64,000 bases of DNA from Acidobacteriaceae bacterium (GTDB lineage Bacteria > Acidobacteriota > Terriglobia > Terriglobales > Acidobacteriaceae). Both the position numbers and the translations under genes were made by a program. Position 1 is the first letter of the stretch; each line of letters opens with the position of its first letter. The notes beneath the pieces were generated by a model, which saw nothing but the letters and a program-made list of their open reading frames with translations, did not search any database and was not told where the DNA came from. The stretch spans positions 54,326-118,325 of the forward strand of contig JASHQE010000247.1 of assembly GCA_030037705.1 (NCBI GenBank). Reading direction: 5' to 3'. This document shows, in pieces, positions 35,868-45,600 of the stretch.

Positions 35868-38800
35868 TCAAAAGGTGATGCGTGCGCTGATCTGTGCAAT
35901 GCGTGGATTATTCGTCTGCGTGTGAGGGTTATAGCTGAAGTTCGCATCCGTCACGCCGACATCCGGACTTCCGAAGACTACTGTATTCAGTGCGTTCAGC
36001 GCCTCGAAACGGAAGGTAGCACTCATGCGCTCGTTGATCCGGGTCTTTTTCTCAACGAGCCCATCAAGCTCAGAAAAAGCGGGCAGCCTGACATCGGACA
36101 GATATCTTGGCGTATTCCCAAAGGAAAACTCCCCTGTCTCCACAAACGCAGCCGGATTGAAGCTGGATAGCTCACCGGTGGTTGGATTGACCACCTTATG
36201 CGTGATGCTTTGGCCGGAAACGAGCGTCGGACGCATCACGTTTGAACTGGAGCTTCCGCCGGTGTAAAGAGTGCTGCCTAATAGTGCGGGCGATGTGAGT
36301 TGAATCGGCTGGCCCGTGTTGTACTGGAAAGTTCCGCCGAACTCCCATCCTCCACCTAGATAGCTAAAAAAACCATGGTTGAGGAAAGGTTTGTTGGGGC
36401 CGAAGGGTAGCTCATATACAGAGCTCACCCGCAGAACGTGCGTTTGGTCCAGGTCGGCAATGGATCGCTCGCACTTTAAGCATCCAATATCTTGAATGCT
36501 TGCTGCTGTGCCGCCATCCTGGACACTTCCTGTCGAACTGGTCTCGCCGACGTCATCCATGTTCTTGCTGTACGTGTAGCCCAAAAGCATAGAAAACCCC
36601 TGCGCCATGCGGTGCTCCACCGTCAACTGACCAGCCTCGTAGCTCGAGTGCCCCCATCCGACGTTGAGCGCTTCAAATGTCAGGAACTGCGGATAAGGCC
36701 TTTCGAGGATTCCGGCTTCTATGGTGGATTTGCTCAGCGGCGAACTGGAATCCGTGATGATGTTATAGAAGGGATTGGGCACGACCGTGGTCAGAGCGCT
36801 TCCTGTAGCCAATTGAGCATCAGAAAGCTGATCGAGCTGTATTGCTCCTAGTAAATGAACACCGCTGCTGCCTGCGTATGCCATGGTCACCACAAAGTTT
36901 TCGGGCAGCACGCGCTGCACATCGAGCGACCAGTTCTCCTGGTAAGCGTCACTCTGTTCACGCAAATTCCCCGAGATGCTTTGTCCGAGTTCGATGCTTA
37001 GAGGACCACTGCCAGTGTTGTTTCCCGGTAAGGGAGACGGATCGTTGCCGTAGGGGGCCGGAAGCCCACTGGGGAATGGATTCGAAAGACTGTAAAGTGG
37101 ACTGTACCCGTTCGCCGCCGCATCAATCGACGTTGACTTCCGCGTGTAGCCGAAGGAAGCAGGATTGGTGCCCCATGTAGCAGTCGGATGATAAAAGATG
37201 CCAAAGCCGCCGTGAAAGACCGTGTTCTTGTTGAGCGCATAGCTGAGCCCAAACCGCGGGTCGAAGTGCAGCTTACCGGGAATTTGTAACGTGCGGCCCT
37301 CCCCGCTCAGCCCTACGATTCCCACGCCGCCAACAAGATTCGGAATAGAAGGGACCTGAGAAGCAATAGCCGACGCATCTGTCGTATCGAGATAACTCAA
37401 CTCGTTGCCCGATGCGACATCTGCTCCCTCCAGACTGTAACGCAGGCCAAAAGTCACGGTCAGCTTATGCGTCAGCTTTGCTGTGTCCTCGGCATAGACG
37501 GCGTAATACTGATGCCTGAAGTTCACCTTCGGTGCGTAACCGCTGGTCACGGTCGCCTGGCCCAGCAGCAGTTCTGCGATCGCGTTGCCAGTCGTTCCGG
37601 TGGGAGAGTTTGCATACGGTCCGCCCGTGAACGTTTTGGAAGTGTTGATGGTCAGCAGTTGCGGATCCCAGAGCTGATCCGGATAGCGCCTCAGGTCTGC
37701 GCCGAATTTTAAAGTGTGAATCCCCTTGAGCCATGAGAGAGAAGCTGCGTATTGGTACACCGAGTTGGGATTGCGTTCGTAGGGCTCCGAATTGCCAATC
37801 TCTCCGAGTTGGTTGGTTGTTGCCTCTACCTGCGGGGTAAAAGTTGAGGTAATGCCCGGAGCCGCCGATGCCGGGATGCCGAACGGCGCTGTCCCCAGGG
37901 GATTTACCGAGCCGCGGTGCGATTCCATGTGCGCCCAGGAGAGATGATGATCAAAGATCAGGTTCGGCGCTAGGATCCATGTGTGATCGACCATGATATT
38001 GTCGCCGGGAATATGGTTGTTGGAGTTTTGCGGTGTAAGGCTCTGCTGCCCGAAGACGGCGCCGTAAAAGATGTAGTTGTTAAAGTTATCGTCATGGAAA
38101 AAAATGCTCTGCTTATCTGAGAATTTGTGGTCGATTCGAATGTCGTAACTATAATTGTGATCGACGCTAGGAGCGTCTGAGAAGAAGTTGTTCTCATCGC
38201 TGCCGCTCACGCCCGACTGGTTGGGCGCTGGATATTTGGCCAGCAACGCCTGGGCTATCGGATTAAGCCGGCTCGGAGGGATTACATTTGCTTCGCCGTT
38301 ATAGGAAATCTGGCAGCGGTAATACCCTGCCTTACTCGCAGTGAAGGTTTGGCCATTCGGGCATGTGTAGGTACCGCCTGCCGCGACTGAAACAGTCGTG
38401 CTTGGATCGTAGATTGTCTGCAGCGTGCCATTCGTGTTCAAAGTTTTTGAGAAGTCGCCTGTCTTCTCAAGTGCCGTAGGAACTGTGGTCGTAAATCCCG
38501 CGCCAGGAGTGCTGTCGAGCAGTTCTTCATAGCTGCCGAAAAAGAACGTCTTATTCCGGCCATGGTAGAACTTGGGAATCACCACAGGGCCGCCTAACTG
38601 CGCTCCAAACTGGTTCCTCTCAAAGGAAGGCTTGGCTTGACCCGCGGCATTGGCGTTATAGCCATTGGCATCCATCACATCGCTGCGGTAGTACTCCCAC
38701 GCGCCGCCATGCAGATCGTTTGTGCCCGAGCGGATACTGTAGCTCTCGACGCCGCCGCCGGTATGCCCGAACTCCGGAGCATACGGCGAGGTATAAGTAC

Positions 38801-39485
38801 GGAATTCCTCCACAGCATCGAGGCCAGGAATGGCGCCAGCCGCGTGGGTGTCGTAGAAAACCGTATCGGCGGCGCCATCGATCAAAATTTCAGATTCGCC
38901 GGCCTTCGTTCCATTGATGTAAAAAGTGTTTGTCGTGCTTTGCGAGGAGGCATTCGTTCCCGCAGTCAGTAAATTGCTTTGCGTCACGCCGGGACTGAAG
39001 TTCGTCAGTTGCAGAGGATTTCGAATATCCAGCGGGATATTCGATACCAATGCCGTTTCTGTCACAATACCTCGATCTGCATTCTCGGTATTGATCTCCG
39101 GCGCATCCGCCGTAACCGAGACAGATTGGCTCACAGAGCCGACCGTCAGCACTGCGTTTTCAACTTTCGTCTCGCCCACTTCCAGAACAATGTTGGATTC
39201 GGTCCATGATCCGTAACCGGAAGCAGTGACTGTAATTTGATAGTGCCCCGGCGCCACGGGCGGAAGAATGAAGTTACCGTCTGCGCCGCTGGCAGTCATG
39301 AATTTAACTTGTGTGGATGGCCTGAGCAGAGTAATATCGGCGCCCTTTACCGCAGCTCCGCTGGCATCAGTCACTTGGCCGCTGACAGTTGCGCTCTGCG
39401 CAAAGATTTGTGTGCTACAATAACTGGCCAACAGAATCATGCCTGCGTAAACATAAGTTTGCGTTCGGCCGAATAAGGATCGCAT
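35868..39485 (-). CDS. TonB-dependent receptor with N-terminal carboxypeptidase-regulatory-like domain (Oar-like)
   Basis: Signal peptide then SATVSGQVTDASGAAVKGADITLLRPST; large beta-barrel ORF ending in RITF (aromatic C-terminus). Start chosen at ATG 39485. Confidence 0.9.
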   Translation of the reverse strand: MRSLFGRTQTYVYAGMILLASYCSTQIFAQSATVSGQVTDASGAAVKGADITLLRPSTQVKFMTASGADGNFILPPVAPGHYQITVTASGYGSWTESNIVLEVGETKVENAVLTVGSVSQSVSVTADAPEINTENADRGIVTETALVSNIPLDIRNPLQLTNFSPGVTQSNLLTAGTNASSQSTTNTFYINGTKAGESEILIDGAADTVFYDTHAAGAIPGLDAVEEFRTYTSPYAPEFGHTGGGVESYSIRSGTNDLHGGAWEYYRSDVMDANGYNANAAGQAKPSFERNQFGAQLGGPVVIPKFYHGRNKTFFFGSYEELLDSTPGAGFTTTVPTALEKTGDFSKTLNTNGTLQTIYDPSTTVSVAAGGTYTCPNGQTFTASKAGYYRCQISYNGEANVIPPSRLNPIAQALLAKYPAPNQSGVSGSDENNFFSDAPSVDHNYSYDIRIDHKFSDKQSIFFHDDNFNNYIFYGAVFGQQSLTPQNSNNHIPGDNIMVDHTWILAPNLIFDHHLSWAHMESHRGSVNPLGTAPFGIPASAAPGITSTFTPQVEATTNQLGEIGNSEPYERNPNSVYQYAASLSWLKGIHTLKFGADLRRYPDQLWDPQLLTINTSKTFTGGPYANSPTGTTGNAIAELLLGQATVTSGYAPKVNFRHQYYAVYAEDTAKLTHKLTVTFGLRYSLEGADVASGNELSYLDTTDASAIASQVPSIPNLVGGVGIVGLSGEGRTLQIPGKLHFDPRFGLSYALNKNTVFHGGFGIFYHPTATWGTNPASFGYTRKSTSIDAAANGYSPLYSLSNPFPSGLPAPYGNDPSPLPGNNTGSGPLSIELGQSISGNLREQSDAYQENWSLDVQRVLPENFVVTMAYAGSSGVHLLGAIQLDQLSDAQLATGSALTTVVPNPFYNIITDSSSPLSKSTIEAGILERPYPQFLTFEALNVGWGHSSYEAGQLTVEHRMAQGFSMLLGYTYSKNMDDVGETSSTGSVQDGGTAASIQDIGCLKCERSIADLDQTHVLRVSSVYELPFGPNKPFLNHGFFSYLGGGWEFGGTFQYNTGQPIQLTSPALLGSTLYTGGSSSSNVMRPTLVSGQSITHKVVNPTTGELSSFNPAAFVETGEFSFGNTPRYLSDVRLPAFSELDGLVEKKTRINERMSATFRFEALNALNTVVFGSPDVGVTDANFSYNPHTQTNNPRIAQISARITF

Positions 39486-39625
39486 TGGGTAGCTCCTTCC
39501 TCGTGAGGATGCTGGATTGCGCCGGTGGACAAGCGAGCGAATTGACAATCGCCTGAGTCTGCTGAGACAGCCATTGAATCCCGTGAACCGGCCACATCCG
39601 CCAGCGATCTGAGCGCGGTTATCCC

Positions 39626-39723
39626 GGACTTTTGAAGACGCGGCCATACATGCGCACCTCGAAAACCGTTTCCGCCTTGGGCTTACATGCGCCGGTTCTT
39701 GTAAAGAGCGATAGCAAAAGTCC
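39626..39723 (-). other. Candidate structured 5' leader of TonB receptor mRNA
   Basis: Perfect 9-bp inverted repeat GGACTTTTG (39626-39634)/CAAAAGTCC (39715-39723) within the ~295-nt leader; two GCGCATGTA copies inside. Confidence 0.3.
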
Positions 39724-39780
39724 AATTGAGCGCAGTGTACGCGGGCAAATGTTGCGATGAGGTAACGGCAAAATGAAAAG

Positions 39781-39792
39781 TTCGTATACGAA
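39781..39792. promoter_or_regulatory. Candidate operator TTCGTATACGAA (perfect palindrome) between TonB receptor and MarR genes
   Basis: Direct reading; same 10-nt core as sites at 27088 and 27234. Confidence 0.55.
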
Positions 39793-40029
39793 ATAGTGGA
39801 GGTTTCGGTGCCGCTCCTCTGATCCTCTGCTATACTTCTTTATGCGTATTTCACACAGGTTTTTCGGGCCTATAATCAAAGGCCTTCAATAGTTTGACAG
39901 CTGCCGCGAAGCTGCGGATTATGGCGCACTTTTCCTTACGATTCTGCCGTGCAGCATGATTCTTCATGTACGATTTGTTTCAGATTTTCCTCAGCTGGAT
40001 CTCAGTGATCAAGGTGCGGTGGAAAAGTC

Positions 40030-40689
40030 ATGTCGCAAAATGAGGATCGGATGAAAGCGGAGCTTGCTGCTTTGCAGCCCGCGGATGGGACCATGCATGT
40101 GGTGCGCAGACTGCGCCGTGCTTTTTTGTCCATCTGCCGGTGCGGCGATGTCATGTTCAGTCCCTACCGTTTGACCACGGAACAATACGCGCTGATGCGC
40201 GCCGTGCAACGTGATCCGGGAATTCGTCAAGTAGATCTAACAGACCGCATCTTCGCTGAGCCCAATACAGTCACAGCCATGGTCTCGCTGCTCGAACGGC
40301 GCGGCATTCTTCGCCGCAGGCCCAGCCCTTCTGATCGCCGGGCAAGGCTGTTGTTTCTAACCACGCATGGCCAGGCGGTCATGAAACGGCTGTCAGACGA
40401 TTGGGAGCCCATGCGCGCTTTGTTGCGCAAGTGTTTTTCCGGTGAGGCTGGCCAGGAAGCGCTGGAGATTCTCGACGCCGTGTACTCTGAGATGACGCGC
40501 GAGCGGGAAAATCTTCTTCGAAAAGCAACTGCAGACCATAGGATCGAGCTGGACCTCCAGGAAATGGAGGATGAAGAGTTGCGAACGGCTTCCCGCATTG
40601 GCCGCGGCAAATCGAGTCAAAGCAGCGTCTCGCGTCCACGGTCGCCTAAGCAAGCAAAGTCTCGCGCAAAGGCTAAATCGGAAGCATAA
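40030..40689 (+). CDS. MarR family transcriptional regulator with basic C-terminal tail
   Basis: TTEQYALMRAVQRDPGIRQVDLTDRIFAEPNTVTAMVSLLERRGILRRRPSPSDRRARLLFLTTHGQ: MarR wHTH and wing. Confidence 0.9.
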   Translation: MSQNEDRMKAELAALQPADGTMHVVRRLRRAFLSICRCGDVMFSPYRLTTEQYALMRAVQRDPGIRQVDLTDRIFAEPNTVTAMVSLLERRGILRRRPSPSDRRARLLFLTTHGQAVMKRLSDDWEPMRALLRKCFSGEAGQEALEILDAVYSEMTRERENLLRKATADHRIELDLQEMEDEELRTASRIGRGKSSQSSVSRPRSPKQAKSRAKAKSEA

Positions 40690-40701
40690 TCACTGAAGCA
40701 A

Positions 40702-40736
40702 TTCTCTCGACAAAAAAATTTGTGAGAAGACTTTTT
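40702..40736 (+). terminator. Possible Rho-independent terminator downstream of marR
   Basis: TTCTC(tcg)ACAAA-aaaa-TTTGTGAGAA imperfect stem followed by gacTTTTTT. Confidence 0.35.
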
Positions 40737-40753
40737 TGACATTATTTTGACAT
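40734..40753. promoter_or_regulatory. Candidate Pho-box-like direct repeat TTTTGACAT-ta-TTTTGACAT
   Basis: Exact 9-mer repeated with 11-bp period, 48 bp upstream of EEP hydrolase ATG. Confidence 0.4.
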
Positions 40754-40801
40754 CCGCATTCTATCGTCAGCGGTACTTCACTGCCGTGGGGTCACGAGAC
40801 G

Positions 40802-41620
40802 ATGACGATTCCTGAACCTCTCCGAATCATGACCTTCAACGTTCGCCAAATGGATGGCGATGACGGTGCACAGTCATGGGAACACCGCAAAGACATCTTG
40901 GCTGAGGTAATCCGGATGCACCGTCCTGCCCTTGTCGGCACTCAGGAAATCTTCCCCGAACAAGCTAAATTCATCCTTGATCGGATTCCTGAGCTGGATT
41001 GCTTCGGCCGTGGCCGTTTCGGCGATGATCGCGACAAGCATAATAAGATCTTCTTCGAGCGGAGTCGATTCTCGCTTTTAGAATCCGGGGAGGTATGGTT
41101 TTCTCGAACCCCGTCTATTCCCGGTTCGAGTGATTGGGATATTCCCAGGCCGCGCATGGTCACGTGGGGCAGACTACTTGATGAAAATGGCGGAGAGATT
41201 CTCGTCTTGAACACGCATCTGCCGTATGGCCGAGCCAGTGACGAGGCTCGCCGCGAATCGGCCCGCCTCGTTCTGCAGCAGATCGCTGCGCTGCCTCAGC
41301 ATCTTCCGCTTTTCCTCGTGGGCGACTTCAATTCATCTCCCGACGGAGAGGTCTATAACCTGCTTACTGACTCATTATCCGATGCGTGGAAAACTGCGCA
41401 GCGTACAACTGGTCCGGAAAGCACCGTGCATGGATTCGGCAGAATTACCGGACGCAGAATCGATTGGATTCTGCATCAGAATGCAGGCCACACTCTCTCT
41501 GCCGAAACCATCACGCATACCGCGAACGGGCTCTATCCCTCGGATCATTATCCCGTGATGGCAACATTCCAACTCGGTCCATCGTCGCGCGTAGCGGAAT
41601 CTGTCACTGCTGGCGAATAA
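40802..41620 (+). CDS. Endonuclease/exonuclease/phosphatase (EEP) superfamily hydrolase
   Basis: MTFNVRQ, GTQEIFPEQ, VLNTHLPYG, LVGDFNSSPDGE, RRIDWILH, SDHYPVMATF. Confidence 0.9.
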   Translation: MTIPEPLRIMTFNVRQMDGDDGAQSWEHRKDILAEVIRMHRPALVGTQEIFPEQAKFILDRIPELDCFGRGRFGDDRDKHNKIFFERSRFSLLESGEVWFSRTPSIPGSSDWDIPRPRMVTWGRLLDENGGEILVLNTHLPYGRASDEARRESARLVLQQIAALPQHLPLFLVGDFNSSPDGEVYNLLTDSLSDAWKTAQRTTGPESTVHGFGRITGRRIDWILHQNAGHTLSAETITHTANGLYPSDHYPVMATFQLGPSSRVAESVTAGE

Positions 41621-41660
41621 ACCCGGCCAGGTTGATTTGCAATGAATCTCTATCGATCCT

Positions 41661-42332
41661 TTAATCGGCGCTGCCCTGATCACGCGCCGCACTTACCATG
41701 GCCAGAAATCGGCCCGCTAACTCGTGAATGCGATCGTCTTGGCGATGAAGAAGAGCTTCTTTGGGTAATAACTCCCCGCCTACGCCAACGGCGCTTGCTC
41801 CGGCAAGGATATAATCGAAAGCCGTCAACTGATTCACGCCCCCGGTAACAATGAGCGGAATTTGGGGAAGCGGAACCTTCAAAGCGCGCACATAGTGAGT
41901 ACCGCCCGCTGTAGCAGCAGGAAATATCTTGACGAAATCCGAACCTGCCTTCCACGCGGCGATAACCTCTGTGGCAGTCAGTGCTCCCGGAAAGACCACA
42001 ATACCCGCCTGCTTCGCACACTCAACTACTTCTGGGACAAATCCGGGACTGGTAATGAATCGCGCCCCTGCGGCAATACAACGAAGTGCCGACTCTGTAT
42101 CCAACACCGTTCCCGCGCCCACAATCATATCCGGATATCGCTGCGCAAGATTCCGAATCACTTCCGGCGCTGGCGGTAAGGTCAACGTGACTTCTACGAT
42201 CGGAATTCCCGCCGCGTAAAGAGTTTCGGCAGCGTAAAGCGCGTGTTCCGCCAGTCTGACGCGTGCACATGGAATGACTCCGATTTCGATAATTCGCGCG
42301 CGAACCTCTTTGCTCTCCATCCATCCTCCCAA
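41661..42332 (-). CDS. eda: 2-dehydro-3-deoxy-phosphogluconate/4-hydroxy-2-oxoglutarate aldolase (KDPG aldolase)
   Basis: GIPIVEVTLT, VGAGTVLD, GARFITSPGFVPEV, FPGALTATEVIAAWKAGSDFVKIFPA. Confidence 0.88.
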   Translation of the reverse strand: MGGWMESKEVRARIIEIGVIPCARVRLAEHALYAAETLYAAGIPIVEVTLTLPPAPEVIRNLAQRYPDMIVGAGTVLDTESALRCIAAGARFITSPGFVPEVVECAKQAGIVVFPGALTATEVIAAWKAGSDFVKIFPAATAGGTHYVRALKVPLPQIPLIVTGGVNQLTAFDYILAGASAVGVGGELLPKEALLHRQDDRIHELAGRFLAMVSAARDQGSAD

Positions 42333-42425
42333 TATTGGTGATTCCGGTGTATCTGCACGTAGGATTACGTTCCGTCGTTTTGGCGATGCGCCATCTCCGG
42401 CGCGCGCATAGCATGGAGAAGCGGT

Positions 42426-42590
42426 TCACTTCGGCCGGAAATTGTCATATACCTCAAGCGCAATGGAGCCCATCACGGCCAGAATACAGGCAGCTATGAG
42501 CGCAAGCCCAAAGCCGTCAAGCGCTTTGAAGATCCACAACGCAGATGGCTGCCTGCGAGGATGACGGACGATCTTTGCTCCCGTTCGCAT
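42426..42590 (-). CDS. Small single-TM hypothetical protein
   Basis: MRTGAKIVRHPRRQPSALWIFKALDGFGLALIAACILAVMGSIALEVYDNFRPK; immediately downstream of RND gene. Confidence 0.4.
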   Translation of the reverse strand: MRTGAKIVRHPRRQPSALWIFKALDGFGLALIAACILAVMGSIALEVYDNFRPK

Positions 42591-42624
42591 CTCAATAAAA
42601 TCTCTTGGCTTCTCGCTGCCTGAT

Positions 42625-45600
42625 TTACTCGGTCGCCCATTCCGATTCCGGAGCGGGTAAAACATCGTGCTTGCCGGCGATCCATACATAGAGCGTGGGC
42701 AAAAGGAAGATGCTCATAAACAGGTCGGTGACAAGCCCACCCACGATCACGATGGCAAATGGCCGCTGCGAGTCGGAGCCGATGGCGTGCGAAAGAGCGG
42801 CAGGAATCAGCCCCAGCGTTGCAACCAGCATCGTGATCATGATGGGGCGTAGCCGCAGCACGGCACCGTGTACAGCAGCATCTTTGATGGTGTAGCCGTG
42901 CGCCCGGAGCTGGTTGATGTATTCAAGCATGATGACGCCCGTCTGGACCGACACGCCAAACAGGGCCAGCATGCCGATGGCCGCCGACACGCTGAAGTTG
43001 GTATGCGTGAAGAGGAGCGCCAACAAGCCGCCCACGCGGGCCAGCAACACGTTGAGCATAATCAGCGCGGCCCATTTGAAGGAGCGGAACATGGTGTAGA
43101 GGATCATAAAGATGAGCATGATGGTAATCGGCGTAATGATGGCCAGCCGCGCATCGGCGCGCTGCTTGCTCTTGTATTCGCCGGCCCAGTCCAGGTGGTA
43201 GCCGCGCGGCAGTGGGACTTGTTCGTTGACCCGCTTGATGGCTTCCTCTACTGTCGATCCAAGATCGCGTCCGCGGACGCTGTACTTGATGGCGATATAA
43301 CGCTGCTCGCCCTCGCGGTAAATCTCTTCGGCGCCATCGTCGGTGTTCTCCTTTGTCAATTGAGCCAGCGAGACGTGCTCACCGGAAGGCGACAGCAGCC
43401 GGATCTTTTCGATCGCTTCTTGGGTATTGCGATATTGCTGTTGATAGCGGAGAACCACGTCATACTGCGCCTCGCCCTGGAGGAACTCACTGACCACATT
43501 GCCGCCCACCGCGGTCTGGATGGCATCCTGTACGTCGGCCACGTTAATGCCCCAACGCGCGCAAGCGGCCCGGTCGACCGTAAAGGTCAAATTAGGCTGG
43601 CCGAGAATGCGAAAGAGCCCGAGATCGGCCACACCGGGAATCTGACTCATCACATTGACAATTTGATTGCCTTTGTCTTCCAGCGTGTGCAGGTCGTCGC
43701 CGAAGACCTTCACCGAAAGCTCGCCTTTGACTCCAGACACGGCTTCTTCCATGTTGTCTTCGATGGGCTGAGAAAAGCCCCAGATCACGCCGGGAATCTT
43801 CTCTAGGTCCTTGTTCATGGCTTCGATCAGCTTATCTTTGTTCTGATGGAACTCTGGCCGCCACTGCTCCTTCGGTAAGAGGTTGATGTTGTACTCGGTA
43901 TTGAAGAAACCCGTCCAGTCGGTGCCGTCATCGGGACGGCCGATCTGATCGACGACATCGGTGACCTCCGGGTAAGAGGCCATGATATGGCGAGCCTCCG
44001 TGGAAATCCGCAGGCTCTCATCAGGACCAGTGGAAGGCGCCAGCGAGCCACGCGCCCAGATGGCGCCCTCATCCAGGTGGGGCAGGAATTCGGAGCCGAT
44101 GACACCGCTGAAGGCTAGATACAGGGTGAGCGCGAAGCTGGCTACGGCAACTCCAACAGTGAGCCAACGCTTGTCGATTGCCCAGCTCAGAGCGGTGCGA
44201 TAATGCTCCCTCAGCCACTCCATGAGCGGGTTCTTCCATTCCCTCACCTCTTTGCGGAAGAAAAGACTGGCAAGTACAGGAGCGATGATCATCGAAAACA
44301 TCAGCGCGCCCGCGAGCGCAAAGGCGACCGTCCACGCCATCGGCCTGAAGAGCTTTCCTTCGACGGCTTGCAGCGTATAGATGGGCATGTAAGCCGTAAT
44401 AATGATCAGAATGGCGAAGAAGACGGGACGCTGCACCTCGTGCGCGGCGGTGGTGATCATCTGGAAGGCCGTCTTCCCTTGGCCATTTGCCTGGTTATTA
44501 TGGCTGAGATGGCGAATGATGTTCTCCACCATTACGACAGCGCCGTCTACCACCATGCCGAAGTCGAGCGCGCCCAGCGAAAGCAGGTTCGCGGGAATGT
44601 GACTGAGGTCAAGACAAGTCGCGGCAAACAGCAGAGCGAATGGGATAGTGCAAGCAACAATGAAGGCGCCGCGAACGTTACCGAGGAAGACGAACAGGAT
44701 GATAATGACGAGAACGATTCCCTCAGTCAGGTTATGCAGCACAGTGTGCGTCGTGAAATGGACGAGGTCGGAGCGATCGAGAAAGGGAACAACCTTGACG
44801 CCCTTGGGCAGGATCTGATTATTGAGTTGCTCGGTTTTCGCCTCGATGCCCTTGAGGGCCGGGTCGGCGTCGTCACCCTTCTGCAAGAGCACCGTGCCCT
44901 CGACCACATCAGGCTCGTCGATAATCCTGTTCGTCTTCGGATCGCGCCACGCTTTGCTGATCTGGCCAAGGCGTATCTTCGGTCCTTGATCGACTATCGC
45001 AATATCCTTGATGCGAATCGGCGCGCCATTCACTTCAGTGACGACCGTGCTCTCAATGTCCTGGACCGTAGTGAAGAGGCCCTGTGCCTGCACGTTGATC
45101 TGCTGCGGACCTGCCTGAATGAAACTCCCGCCTGCGTTGGTGTTGTTCAGGCTAAGCTGGCTTTCGATCTGCGAGAGACTCAAGCCATACTCGATAAGCT
45201 TGTTTGGGTCGAGACGAATCTGATACTCCTTGGTCAGACCGCCGAATGTCGCCTGATCCACAACATGCGGAACATTCTTATACTGCTTCTGCAGCACCCA
45301 GTCGGCGATGGATTTCATCTCCATCACGTCATACTGAGGATTGGTGCTCTCCAGCGTGTACCAGTAGATCTGGCCTGCGGGGCTCCAGTCGGTCTGCAGC
45401 TGCGGCACCAGATTGGCGGGCAGCGTAACCATGCTCATGCGCTCGAGAACCCGCTCGCGATTCCAGCTATTGTTCGATGCATCGTTAAAGTTCATCATCA
45501 GGCTGGAGATGCCGGCGAGAGTGAACGAACGCAGGTTGTCCAATTGCGGAAGGCCGGCCATCGAGATCTCGAGTGGCACGGTCACCTGTTTCTCAATGTC

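Noticed and set aside
42868-43806. 312-aa plus-strand ORF
   Set aside because: Antisense to the RND transporter gene.
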